Below are positions 52,460 through 60,915 of a stretch of DNA of 64,000 nt, in pieces (positions within the stretch are counted from its first letter, which is position 1; every line of letters starts with the position of its first letter). The DNA comes from Flavobacteriaceae bacterium UBA7302 (GTDB lineage Bacteria; Bacteroidota; Bacteroidia; Flavobacteriales; Flavobacteriaceae), in assembly GCA_002471825.1 (NCBI GenBank), contig DKQS01000007.1:62001-126000 (forward strand), written 5' to 3'. The notes under the pieces are model-generated. The model did not search any database and had not been told where the DNA came from. It saw nothing but the letters and a program-made list of their open reading frames with translations. The position numbers were made by a program, and so were the translations under genes.

Positions 52460-53125
52460 GTAAAAAATCACACCAAACTTTAAGGCTCTGGTATCGATAG
52501 GTGCACCATTGAAAGTTGCATTCTCAAACATTGGCGTTAAAGGATAATACAAATAAGCATTGATAGCGTCATAGCCAATTGACAAGGATAATCCAGATTG
52601 TAATTTGTTAAAGGCACTTACATCCGAATAATTTACGGGATTCCCATTCTCAATAAAATCAAAACTATTACGCAGATTGTAAGAAAATTTCACCCCTGTA
52701 TAAATACGCCAAAAAGCATATTTATTAGCCGTAGAAGCTCGCCAACGCAGTTCTAAAGGAAATTCCAAATTATGAGAACTAAGTGCATTATCTGAAATAC
52801 CAGTGGCATTTCCGAAGAGTGTGGTATTGTTTACTTCCTCAACCTTTAATTGATGGGTAATGTTTTGATAACCATAACCAACTCCAAGACCTAAAGAGAA
52901 TGTTCCACCACGATTCAAAATGATGTCTTTGATAAAACCCGTAGTAAACTCATAGGAAAATCCGCTTCTTGTAATGGTTGTTGGCTGACTAATTAGTTGG
53001 ACGTATGACACTGAGAAATAAAGTTGATCATCGGCATAACGATCGCCTATGGCAAGCGAATCCTTTTGGGCGAAACCTAATGCCGAAGTGAACAATAAAA
53101 TCAATAAGATGATGGTGTTTCTCAT
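52451..53125 (-). CDS. Outer-membrane beta-barrel protein (PorT-like fold)
   Basis: 224 residues with a signal peptide (ends LGFA near residue 19) and an eight-strand-type barrel (FTTGFIKDIILNRGGTFSLG; LEFPLELRWRASTANKYAFW; IYTGVKFSYN), ending in KFGVIFYLL. Similar in general shape to PorT but not a true copy of the protein at 24.9 kb. Function is unknown. It lies downstream of the ExbD operon on the same strand, separated by a terminator. Confidence 0.78.
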   Translation of the reverse strand: MRNTIILLILLFTSALGFAQKDSLAIGDRYADDQLYFSVSYVQLISQPTTITRSGFSYEFTTGFIKDIILNRGGTFSLGLGVGYGYQNITHQLKVEEVNNTTLFGNATGISDNALSSHNLEFPLELRWRASTANKYAFWRIYTGVKFSYNLRNSFDFIENGNPVNYSDVSAFNKLQSGLSLSIGYDAINAYLYYPLTPMFENATFNGAPIDTRALKFGVIFYLL

Positions 53126-53164
53126 ATTCGAATAGATACCTCTAAAATAATAAATTCAACGCAT

Positions 53165-53196
53165 AAAAAAGGGCAATCTGAGTAAGACTGCCCTTT
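53165..53196 (-). terminator. Terminator after the ExbB/ExbD operon
   Basis: AAAGGGCA / TGCCCTTT stem with a 13-base loop; the minus-strand transcript ends in a T-run opposite the A-run at 53165-53170. Confidence 0.82.
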
Positions 53197-53220
53197 ACAT
53201 ATATTAAAATACAAAGATTT

Positions 53221-53682
53221 CTATTCTGAAGATTTTGAAGCTGAATAACTAATTTTAAGAGCATTCACATCTCTTAATTTCAATCGAATATCGGTAATTA
53301 CACCAACATTAGATTCTCTATCCGCCTTAATAGAAGTAGTCATATAAGGCACCTCTTCTTCCGCTCTTTTCGAACGTTCGTTATAAATAAACGCAGGAAT
53401 ATCTTCTGGAGTTGCAATCTTATCATTCAATTGAATGCGATTGTAACTTGTTCCATATTTTTCATCCTTAGGTTTACCCACATAAATGGTAGACACCAAA
53501 CTTTTGTGCTCTAACTTTTTAACTTCAGTTGCCGATGGTAATCTAGGAGAATCAATAACCAATTCTGTTTCTCTCATAGTAGTTGTCACCATAAAGAAGA
53601 ACAACAACATAAAAACAATATCAGGTAATGATGCCGTATTCACCGCAGGCATTCCTTTTTTCTTCTTTTTAAACTTTGACAT
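53221..53682 (-). CDS. exbD: ExbD/TolR-family biopolymer transport protein (second copy)
   Basis: 153 residues: short cytoplasmic start, one membrane helix (about 17-40, SLPDIVFMLLFFFMVTTTMR) with the conserved Asp of the ion path, and a periplasmic domain (LVIDSPRLPSATEVKKLEHK; NVGVITDIRLKLRDVNALKI). With ExbB it uses the ion gradient to drive TonB. It lies 17 bases after the other ExbD gene; two different ExbD subunits per operon are common in Bacteroidota. Confidence 0.93.
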   Translation of the reverse strand: MSKFKKKKKGMPAVNTASLPDIVFMLLFFFMVTTTMRETELVIDSPRLPSATEVKKLEHKSLVSTIYVGKPKDEKYGTSYNRIQLNDKIATPEDIPAFIYNERSKRAEEEVPYMTTSIKADRESNVGVITDIRLKLRDVNALKISYSASKSSE

Positions 53683-53699
53683 ACGTGAAAAATTTAAAA

Positions 53700-54329
53700 T
53701 TATTGAGCAGAAGTTGGTTCTGCGTCCGATATAATTTGAGGGTATGCTTTTTTGATATCCTCAACTTTTTTCTTTAAATCCTCGTTATTCTTGTCATCCT
53801 TATAAGCTTCTTCTAGCTCCGTAAATGACATATTATAACGTTGTCTGCACAATCTATCTCTCAGCTCTCTATACGCTTTTAATAACTCGTTTTGAACTGC
53901 AATATATGTGCCATATTCAGTACCTCTATCACTTTGAACGGAAATAACCGCTTTGTTTGGGTGGTCAGAAGAAGATTCTGACTTTTCTCCTTGACAATAA
54001 TCACATGGTTGTCCTGGAGTTCCATCCTCGCCTGGTTTTCCTACACCTCCGCCGTTATCGATGAACTTCATAGCAGCTTCTTTCAAATCTTTCAACTGCA
54101 TGCGCTCATCTTCTACCATCAATTCATTCTTTCTATTGATGTTAACTTCGAAGATATTCTTCTTTTTAATGATAGGTGGCTCATAATTTGGTGGCGGTTT
54201 TTCTGATAACTTCTTAGATACACCAGAATCCACATTCATAGTAGTTGTTACTAAGAAGAAAATTAGCAGAAGGAACGCAATGTCAGCCATTGAGCCCGCA
54301 TTAATTTCTGGATTTTCTCTTCTTGCCAT
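53700..54329 (-). CDS. exbD: ExbD-family biopolymer transport protein with collagen-like, CxxC-bearing insert
   Basis: 209 residues, longer than usual ExbD (about 140). The membrane helix (about 14-31, MADIAFLLLIFFLVTTTM) has the conserved Asp. The periplasmic domain is interrupted at about residues 93-125 by a loop with four Gly-x-y triplets (GKP GED GTP GQP, 97-108) directly followed by CDYC (Cys109, Cys112) and a Ser-rich stretch. A charged helical tail of about 50 residues follows. The cysteine pair may form a disulfide or bind metal. It starts 3 bases after the small membrane protein gene. Confidence 0.92.
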   Translation of the reverse strand: MARRENPEINAGSMADIAFLLLIFFLVTTTMNVDSGVSKKLSEKPPPNYEPPIIKKKNIFEVNINRKNELMVEDERMQLKDLKEAAMKFIDNGGGVGKPGEDGTPGQPCDYCQGEKSESSSDHPNKAVISVQSDRGTEYGTYIAVQNELLKAYRELRDRLCRQRYNMSFTELEEAYKDDKNNEDLKKKVEDIKKAYPQIISDAEPTSAQ

Positions 54330-54332
54330 AAA

Positions 54333-54794
54333 TTATGATTTAACTAATCCTTTTACTAAATCCCATACAAAGAACACACTAGCAATCGCTCCTAAAAAGA
54401 CGCTATACCAGATTCCTGTTCCTACCATTTGGTTTGTCGTAGATCCTTCCTCTCCACCTTCTAATACAACACCTTGTGTGTCTAATACTGCTGCAGAATC
54501 AGCAGTGAAGTATGAAATTAAGAAGATTACACCTAGAACAGCCAATCCCATTAGGGTTTTCTTTAAATTATCTGGGTTTCTAACCAAGCTAATCATGGAT
54601 AGAACCAAAGCAATAATCACAGAAGCATATAGTAAGTAAGTAGAATAGTATACCAACGGACTTACCAATCCGTTTTGTAAATCTACACTTGACTCAAGCG
54701 CTTCTTTATCTTCAACTGCCACCCTTACGAATAAGATGATGCCAATCACAGATATTATTGCTATCGCAATGTTTAATAACTTATTACTCTTCAT
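54333..54794 (-). CDS. Membrane protein of unknown function in the ExbB/ExbD operon
   Basis: 153 residues with four hydrophobic helices (about 8-25, 45-66, 80-98 and 124-146). Between helices 3 and 4 is an acidic, Gly-rich loop (GVVLEGGEEGSTTNQMVGTG). It is placed between ExbB and ExbD with gaps of 6 and 3 bases, so it is co-expressed with them and is likely part of, or an accessory to, the energising complex. I do not recognise a family. Confidence 0.82.
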   Translation of the reverse strand: MKSNKLLNIAIAIISVIGIILFVRVAVEDKEALESSVDLQNGLVSPLVYYSTYLLYASVIIALVLSMISLVRNPDNLKKTLMGLAVLGVIFLISYFTADSAAVLDTQGVVLEGGEEGSTTNQMVGTGIWYSVFLGAIASVFFVWDLVKGLVKS

Positions 54795-54800
54795 AATTTG

Positions 54801-55526
54801 TTATTTTTTATATCTCACTAAAAGATCAACTAATTGAATAGAAGCATCTTCCATGTTATTTACAATACTATCTACTTTAGATACGATGTAGTTGTAAAAA
54901 ATCTGTAAAATAATTGCCGTAATAAGACCAAATACTGTTGTTAAAAGTGCGATTTTAATACCACCTGCTACTACACCAGGAGAGATATCATTTGCTACAG
55001 CAATTCTATCGAATGCATCAATCATACCAATTACTGTTCCCATGAAACCTAACATCGGTGCTAAGGCGATAAATAGAGACAACCAAGAAACATTCTTTTC
55101 TAATAATCCCATTTGTACACCTCCATAAGAAACAACAGCTTTTTCAGCTTCATCAATTCCTTCATCAACTCTATCCAATCCTTGATAAAAAATTGATGCA
55201 ACTGGCCCTTTTGTATTTCTACAAACTTCTTTAGCAGCCTCAACACCACCAGAACTCAACGCTTCCTCTACATTAGAAACTAATTTCTTAGTGTTCGTTG
55301 TTGCCATGTTTAGATAAATAATTCTTTCTATAGCTATTGCTAATCCTAAGATTAATGCAACTAATACGATTCCCATGAACTGAGGATCTCCCTCAATAAA
55401 ACGTTGTTTTAAAATTTGGTGAAAAGTTTTAGCTTCTTCTACTGTTGCTTCCTGAGCAAAAGTGGATTGAACAGCTCCAAAAAAAACAAATCCTGCCAAA
55501 GAAATGGCTTTTACTACTTTTTTCAT
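54801..55526 (-). CDS. exbB: MotA/TolQ/ExbB proton channel family protein
   Basis: 241 residues: a signal-peptide-like N-terminus (ends STFAQ), then three membrane helices (about 50-70, 145-170, 185-210) and the family core LGFMGTVIGMIDAFDRIAV followed by GVVAGGIKIALLTTVFGLI. It is the ion channel half of the TonB energiser. It starts the operon exbB-membrane protein-exbD-exbD. This complex could power the TonB receptor at 8.2-10.4 kb. Confidence 0.95.
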   Translation of the reverse strand: MKKVVKAISLAGFVFFGAVQSTFAQEATVEEAKTFHQILKQRFIEGDPQFMGIVLVALILGLAIAIERIIYLNMATTNTKKLVSNVEEALSSGGVEAAKEVCRNTKGPVASIFYQGLDRVDEGIDEAEKAVVSYGGVQMGLLEKNVSWLSLFIALAPMLGFMGTVIGMIDAFDRIAVANDISPGVVAGGIKIALLTTVFGLITAIILQIFYNYIVSKVDSIVNNMEDASIQLVDLLVRYKK

Positions 55527-55559
55527 CTTTGTTATAAATTAATTTTAATAGTTACGGGT

Positions 55560-55567
55560 TAAAGATA
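55560..55567 (-). promoter_or_regulatory. Probable -7 box for the exbB operon
   Basis: TATCTTTA on the minus strand (7 of 8), 33 bases before the exbB start. Confidence 0.4.
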
Positions 55568-55680
55568 TAAATTTTAATATCAATTATTGAATTCTACGTT
55601 GTTAATATTCAACACCTTGATAAATTCCATAAAATGGGCGCTCAAGAAACGAAAAATAGAGGGTTAAACAAAATTTTTGA

Positions 55681-56727
55681 CTAAGAAATTTCGCCTCTTA
55701 GCGATTTCTTAAAATACTTCTTAAAGTCTCGTTTTGTAAGGTTTTTGGTGAGTAAATACATCAATTTGGCAATGGCTGCTTCTGTAGTCATATCCTTAGA
55801 ACTCCAAACACCGATTTTTTTAAGGTGAACACTGGTGTGATAACGCCCTTGAATTACGGATCCTCCAACGCATTGCGTGACATTTACAATGATAACCCCA
55901 TTATCAATTGCTTTCTTTAAAACCTTGACAAACCAATCACAGGTAGGCGCATTCCCCGAACCAAAGGTTTCTAAAACAACAGCTTTCACCTCGGGATTCA
56001 ACACAACGGATTCAATGACATTTTGGGTAATGCCTGGAAATAACTTTAAAACAGCAATTCTAGTATCCAAATCTTTCCGGAAAATAGCTGGCTTCTTATT
56101 GTACGGATGAATATTGAGGAACTTTCTATTGAAATTCAATTGAACACCACTTTCGGCAAGAATGGGATAATTCATAGATTCAAATGCCTCAAAATTATTG
56201 GCATTTAACTTTGTTGTTCGGTTGGCTCTATAAAGTTTGTATTCAAAGTACAATCCCACCTCTCTAATGGTTGGTACTCCGTTTTTATGAGACGATGCAA
56301 TTTGGATGGCAGTAATCAGGTTTTCTTTTGCATCGGTTCTCAAATCCCCAATAGGCAGTTGCGATCCTGTGAAAATGACAGGTTTTTGAAGATTTTCAAT
56401 CATAAAACTTATGACAGAAGACGTGTAGGACATAGTGTCTGAACCGGTAAGAATCACAAATCCGTCAAAAACTTCATAATTTGATTCAATAATTCCTACG
56501 ATATCTTGAAAGCGCTCTACATTCATATCGGACGAATCAATTGGTTTTTCAAAAGAAACGGTATTAATCTCACAATTCAATTGCCGCAATTCGGGTATCC
56601 GTTCCTGAATCTGATCAAAATCAAAAGGAATCAACACTTCTGAATTGTAATCTTTTACCATCCCAATGGTACCGCCTGTGTAGAGTATGAATATTTTAGG
56701 CTTTATTGTCATTTTGTCATTTTTCAT
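55681..56727 (-). CDS. ansA: Type I (cytoplasmic) L-asparaginase
   Basis: 348 residues without a signal peptide. Active-site segments: FILYTGGTIGMVKDY (first catalytic Thr, near residue 17), DGFVILTGSDTMSYTSSVIS (second Thr with Asp), and FTGSQLPIGDLRTDAKENL. It hydrolyses asparagine to aspartate and ammonia. An alternative start 15 bases later (MTIKPKIFILY) is equally plausible. It lies 154 bases upstream of exbB on the same strand. Confidence 0.94.
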   Translation of the reverse strand: MKNDKMTIKPKIFILYTGGTIGMVKDYNSEVLIPFDFDQIQERIPELRQLNCEINTVSFEKPIDSSDMNVERFQDIVGIIESNYEVFDGFVILTGSDTMSYTSSVISFMIENLQKPVIFTGSQLPIGDLRTDAKENLITAIQIASSHKNGVPTIREVGLYFEYKLYRANRTTKLNANNFEAFESMNYPILAESGVQLNFNRKFLNIHPYNKKPAIFRKDLDTRIAVLKLFPGITQNVIESVVLNPEVKAVVLETFGSGNAPTCDWFVKVLKKAIDNGVIIVNVTQCVGGSVIQGRYHTSVHLKKIGVWSSKDMTTEAAIAKLMYLLTKNLTKRDFKKYFKKSLRGEIS

Positions 56728-56803
56728 CCCACAAAATAAAATGGAATACTTTATGTTGTAAATTTAGAGACAAATTAGAAAACAAGAATTATAAATTATA
56801 GCT

Positions 56804-57496
56804 ATGTTTTATATCATAATAGGAGTTATTGCTCTTGCGAGCTGGTTGGTTAGCAACACGCTCCAAAGAAAATTTAAAAAGTATTCAAAGATTTCCTTAA
56901 GAAATGGAATGAGTGGTGCCGAAATTGCGGAAAAAATGTTGATGGATCATGGTATTACCGATGTACAAGTAATTTCAACGCCAGGAAGACTTACCGATCA
57001 CTACAATCCGAAAGATAAAACCGTAAACCTAAGTGAAGCCGTATACAACCAACGCAACGCCGCGGCGGCGGCTGTGGCAGCTCATGAAGTTGGTCATGCT
57101 GTTCAACATGCACAAGCATACGAATGGTTGACCATGAGATCTAGGCTGGTACCTGTAGTGAGCATCTCTTCTAGATTCTCCCAATGGTTGGTTATTGGAG
57201 GGTTAATTCTAGGAGCCGCTTCAGGGGATGCCGGAATCGGATTTTTCATTGCCTTAGCTGGGCTCTTCTTTATGGCCTTAGCCACCTTATTTAGCTTTGT
57301 AACCTTACCAGTTGAATATGATGCTAGTAATAGAGCTTTGGCATGGTTGCGCAATAAAAATATGGTATCTCAGGAAGAATTTGCAGGGTCAAAAGATGCA
57401 TTAAAGTGGGCTGCTAGAACTTATCTAGTGGCAGCTTTGGGATCGTTGGCAATGTTATTGTATTGGGGTCTACAAGTTTTAGGCGGAAGAGACTAG
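56804..57496 (+). CDS. YugP-type zinc metallopeptidase (membrane)
   Basis: 230 residues with the zinc-peptidase motif HEVGH (94-98) and NAAAAAVAAHEVGHAVQH around it. Membrane helices lie near the N-terminus (1-17), at about 125-165 and at the C-terminus (about 205-225). This matches the neutral zinc metallopeptidase family 2 (YugP). Substrates are unknown. Monocistronic, convergent with lepA across a bidirectional terminator. Confidence 0.92.
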   Translation: MFYIIIGVIALASWLVSNTLQRKFKKYSKISLRNGMSGAEIAEKMLMDHGITDVQVISTPGRLTDHYNPKDKTVNLSEAVYNQRNAAAAAVAAHEVGHAVQHAQAYEWLTMRSRLVPVVSISSRFSQWLVIGGLILGAASGDAGIGFFIALAGLFFMALATLFSFVTLPVEYDASNRALAWLRNKNMVSQEEFAGSKDALKWAARTYLVAALGSLAMLLYWGLQVLGGRD

Positions 57497-57562
57497 GTCT
57501 ATTGTATTAATGACTTAATGAATTAATAACTTAATAATTTAATGGTTGAACGAGTTTTAGCC

Positions 57563-57598
57563 AAAAAAAAGCCGAAAGAGTTTCTTTCGGCTTTTTTA
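57563..57598. terminator. Bidirectional terminator between the YugP gene and lepA
   Basis: GCCGAAAGA / TCTTTCGGC with a GTT loop, an A-run on the left and a T-run on the right. The preceding 57505-57545 is a degenerate AT-rich repeat (about TTAATAACT). Confidence 0.93.
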
Positions 57599-57612
57599 TT
57601 AGTCTTAATTAT

Positions 57613-59409
57613 TTAATCGTTCAATTTTAGAACGGCCATGAACGCCTGTTGCGGAATTTCTACATTTCCAACTTGTCGCATTCTTTTCTTTCCTTTCTTT
57701 TGTTTCTCCAATAACTTACGTTTTCGAGAAATATCCCCACCGTAACACTTGGCGGTTACATCTTTTCGTAAGGCTTTCACCGTTTCTCTTGCAATAATCT
57801 TGGCTCCAATGGCAGCTTGAATCGGGATGTCAAATTGTTGCCTCGGAATCAATTCCTTCAACTTCTCACAGATTCGTTTTCCGATGGTGTAGGCATTGTC
57901 GGCATGCAATAAAGCTGAAAGTGCATCCACTGATTGACCGTTCAACAGCATGTCTACCCGCACCAATTTCGATTTACGCATTCCGATCGGATTGTAATCG
58001 AAAGAGGCATATCCTCTCGATACGGTTTTCAATCGGTCGTAAAAATCAAAGACGATTTCTGCCAATGGCATGTCAAAAATCAATTCGACGCGCTGAGTTG
58101 TCAAATAAGTCTGATTGACAATCTGCCCTCGTTTCTCAATACAGAGACTCATCACCTGCCCTACATAATCGGCCTTGGTAATAATCGAAGCTTTGATGTA
58201 TGGTTCTTCCACGTGATCCAACTTCGAAGGATCGGGTAAATCGGAAGGGTTATTAACTATGATTGCAGTATCTGGTTCTTTCTTGGTAAAGGCTTGATAT
58301 GATACGTTCGGAACCGTTGTAATTACGGTCATATTAAATTCACGTTCCAAACGCTCTTGGATGATTTCCATGTGCAGCATTCCTAAGAATCCACAACGGA
58401 ATCCGAATCCTAATGCAGCAGAACTTTCTGGTTGGAATACCAAGGAGGCATCGTTCAATTGGAGTTTCTCCATCGATGCTCTTAGCTCCTCATAATCTTC
58501 GGTATCTACTGGATAGATTCCCGCAAAAACCATTGGCTTCACATCCTCAAATCCTTCAATTCTGTTTTCGGTCGGTTCTTTCGCATCAGTGATGGTATCA
58601 CCCACCTTCACTTCTTTCGCTGTCTTAATTCCCGTAATCAAATATCCTACATCACCCGTCTGAATTTCCTTTTTAACTACCTGATTCAATTTCAAAGTTC
58701 CTACCTCATCAGCACCATACATCTTGTTGGTTGCCATGAATTTGATTTGTTGGTTCTTTTTAATGGAACCATCAATCACTCTAAAATAGGTTTCAATTCC
58801 GCGGTACGAATTGTAAACCGAATCAAAAATCAAGGCTTTTAAAGGTGCATTCGGATTACCTTTTGGGGCTGGAATCCTTTCAATAATGGCCTCCAAGATT
58901 TTATCAACCCCAAACCCAGTTTTTCCACTGGCAGGAATCACCTCCTCTGGATCACAACCTAAAAGGTCTACGATATCGTCGGTTACTTCCTCGGGATTTG
59001 CACTTGGCAAATCGACCTTGTTCAAAACTGGAATAATCTCCAAATCATTCTCTAAGGCTAAATAAAGATTCGAAATGGTTTGTGCCTGAATACTTTGAGC
59101 TGCATCAACGATTAACAGGGCCCCTTCACAGGCAGCAATGGATCGAGAAACTTCATAGGAAAAGTCAACGTGACCTGGAGTGTCAATTAGATTCAAAGTG
59201 TATTGCTTACCATCTTGGGTATAATCCATTTGAATCGCATGCGACTTGATGGTAATACCACGCTCTCGCTCTAAATCCATATTGTCAAGTAACTGATCTT
59301 GCTTTTCACGATCAGTAACTGACCCCGTATAATCTAATAGACGGTCGGCAAGTGTGCTTTTACCGTGATCAATATGAGCTATAATACAAAAGTTCCTAAT
59401 GTTCTTCAT
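57613..59409 (-). CDS. lepA: Elongation factor 4 (LepA)
   Basis: 598 residues, a translational GTPase: G1 AHIDHGKST (11-19), G3 DTPGHVDF, G4 NKVD, and LepA-specific C-terminal text (RKRKLLEKQKKGKKRMRQVG). It can move back or rescue ribosomes under stress. It has its own promoter at 59439. Confidence 0.98.
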   Translation of the reverse strand: MKNIRNFCIIAHIDHGKSTLADRLLDYTGSVTDREKQDQLLDNMDLERERGITIKSHAIQMDYTQDGKQYTLNLIDTPGHVDFSYEVSRSIAACEGALLIVDAAQSIQAQTISNLYLALENDLEIIPVLNKVDLPSANPEEVTDDIVDLLGCDPEEVIPASGKTGFGVDKILEAIIERIPAPKGNPNAPLKALIFDSVYNSYRGIETYFRVIDGSIKKNQQIKFMATNKMYGADEVGTLKLNQVVKKEIQTGDVGYLITGIKTAKEVKVGDTITDAKEPTENRIEGFEDVKPMVFAGIYPVDTEDYEELRASMEKLQLNDASLVFQPESSAALGFGFRCGFLGMLHMEIIQERLEREFNMTVITTVPNVSYQAFTKKEPDTAIIVNNPSDLPDPSKLDHVEEPYIKASIITKADYVGQVMSLCIEKRGQIVNQTYLTTQRVELIFDMPLAEIVFDFYDRLKTVSRGYASFDYNPIGMRKSKLVRVDMLLNGQSVDALSALLHADNAYTIGKRICEKLKELIPRQQFDIPIQAAIGAKIIARETVKALRKDVTAKCYGGDISRKRKLLEKQKKGKKRMRQVGNVEIPQQAFMAVLKLND

Positions 59410-59438
59410 TCCTCTATCTATCTTCTATAAAGCGTGTG

Positions 59439-59446
59439 CAAAGATA
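59439..59446 (-). promoter_or_regulatory. -7 box for lepA
   Basis: TATCTTTG on the minus strand, exact, with TTTG 16 bases further up; 29 bases before the start codon. Confidence 0.65.
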
Positions 59447-59468
59447 ATCAATTGATTAGTTACAAATT

Positions 59469-59484
59469 AAGGCTTTTCGGCCTT
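59469..59484 (-). terminator. Weak terminator after the EF-hand gene
   Basis: AAGGC / GCCTT stem, 6-base loop, followed on the minus strand by TTAATTTGT. Short stem and weak T-run. Confidence 0.35.
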
Positions 59485-59500
59485 CGCATTGAAATTGTTC

Positions 59501-59776
59501 TTATTTTAAATCAGTCTCACCAATAGCGGTTTGAAACTCATCCCAATTTACCGTTCCGTCTTCATTCGCATCAAAGGTCTGAATCATAAATTCAGCGACC
59601 AATCCGCGAATAATCGGACTCACTTTGGCTTCTTTTAGCAGTCGTTTGAAATCGTCTTTATCTAGCTCACCATCCTTGTTTTGATCGTAATAATCAAAAG
59701 CGTCTTTCGGATGCGTAAACTTACTGCGCATCAAATCCTCAATATTCTCAACGATTTTTTTTCGACTCCAAGCCAT
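59501..59776 (-). CDS. Small EF-hand calcium-binding protein
   Basis: 91 residues with no signal peptide. Two EF-hand loops: DQNKDGELDKDD (31-42) and DANEDGTVNWDE (69-80), with flanking helices in normal spacing. The second loop is canonical with Glu at position 12; the first ends in Asp. It is placed 3 bases after the TolB-like gene, so the two are probably co-expressed. A cytoplasmic calcium buffer or sensor is a fair guess; the role is unknown. Confidence 0.85.
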   Translation of the reverse strand: MAWSRKKIVENIEDLMRSKFTHPKDAFDYYDQNKDGELDKDDFKRLLKEAKVSPIIRGLVAEFMIQTFDANEDGTVNWDEFQTAIGETDLK

Positions 59777-59779
59777 AAT

Positions 59780-60871
59780 TTAGTCTTGCCACTCAGCAAT
59801 AAACAAATTGGTATCTCGACCCCCACCGTTATTTCGGTTGGAAGAGAAAATCAATTTCTTACCATCATTCGAAAATACTGGGAAAGCATCAAAGGTTTCA
59901 CCATGCGTAACTCTTTCCAAGTTTTTACCGTCAATATCAATCATATACAAATTGAATGGAAACCCTCTTTCCGCCTCGAAGTTGGAAGAGAATAAAATCT
60001 TCTTACCAGAAGGGTGAAAGAACGGACTCCAATTGGCATTTCCTAAATCTGTCAACTGTCTTAAATCAGACCCATCAGCATTACAGATGTACAACTCCAT
60101 TTCTGTGGGTTCTACCAATCCTTGAGCTAACAAATCTTTATAATTTTTGATTTCTTCTTCTGTTTTAGGTCTCGAGGAACGAAAGATTATTTTTGTACCA
60201 TCTGGGGAGAAAAATGCACCACCGTCGTAACCTAATTGATCGGTAATTTGCTTCACGTCCGAACCATCAAGGTTCATGGTATATAATTCAATATCGCCGC
60301 TTCTTGTTGAAGTGAATACAATTTTATCTCCTTTGGGAGAAACCGTCGCCTCTGCATCATATCCTTTCTCAGTCGTCAATTGCTTTACAATATTCCCTTC
60401 TAAATCGGCCACAAAAATGTCGTAGCTGTCATAAATAGGCCAAACGTATTTTCCATTCTTACGAAGCGGAGCATCCGGACATTCGTCTTGTTCCAAATGG
60501 GTAGAAGCATACAAGATATGCTTGTTATCTGGCATAAAATAGGCACAGGTAGTTCTACCTTTACCTGTTGAAATCATGGGTGGCATTTTGTCTTTAAAGG
60601 TCTCATCAGCATTCATCAAGAACATTTGATCACAGCCTACATTCCAATTCTTGTAGTTTGATTGAAAAACCAATTGCTTGTCATCAAAGCTCCAATAAGC
60701 CTCGGCATTATCGCCACCGAAGGTGATTTGCTTTAAACTTTTAAAGTGTCTTTCTTCTGGATAGACATTCGCAATGCTATCTCTGTTTTCTAAAGTTTGT
60801 TGGTTGTCTTTTTTGTTGGTTTTACAGGACAAAACCATTAGCCCAATAAGAAATAAATAAAGAATTCTCAT
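59780..60871 (-). CDS. TolB-like beta-propeller lipoprotein
   Basis: 363 residues. Lipoprotein signal with VLSC (Cys16), then repeated PD40-type blades: YWSFDDKQLVFQSNY, ATVSPKGDKIVFTSTRSGD, AFFSPDGTKIIFRSSRPKT, PFFHPSGKKILFSSNF and PVFSNDGKKLIFSSNRNNGG, about six blades. Such propellers bind proteins or sugars at the inner face of the outer membrane or on the surface. Its divergent neighbour is an M28 peptidase, and the EF-hand gene follows. No enzyme residues recognised. Confidence 0.88.
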   Translation of the reverse strand: MRILYLFLIGLMVLSCKTNKKDNQQTLENRDSIANVYPEERHFKSLKQITFGGDNAEAYWSFDDKQLVFQSNYKNWNVGCDQMFLMNADETFKDKMPPMISTGKGRTTCAYFMPDNKHILYASTHLEQDECPDAPLRKNGKYVWPIYDSYDIFVADLEGNIVKQLTTEKGYDAEATVSPKGDKIVFTSTRSGDIELYTMNLDGSDVKQITDQLGYDGGAFFSPDGTKIIFRSSRPKTEEEIKNYKDLLAQGLVEPTEMELYICNADGSDLRQLTDLGNANWSPFFHPSGKKILFSSNFEAERGFPFNLYMIDIDGKNLERVTHGETFDAFPVFSNDGKKLIFSSNRNNGGGRDTNLFIAEWQD

Positions 60872-60888
60872 ATCCTATTTTTATTATT

Positions 60889-60896
60889 TAATTTTG
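60889..60896 (+). promoter_or_regulatory. -7 box for the M28 peptidase gene
   Basis: TAATTTTG, exact match, 19 bases before the start. Confidence 0.6.
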
Positions 60897-60915
60897 CAAA
60901 AATAGTATTAAAAAA

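Noticed and set aside
57505..57545. Short AT-rich direct repeats (about TTAATAACT)
   Set aside because: Only about four degenerate units, no spacers of constant length; neither CRISPR nor a convincing iteron set.
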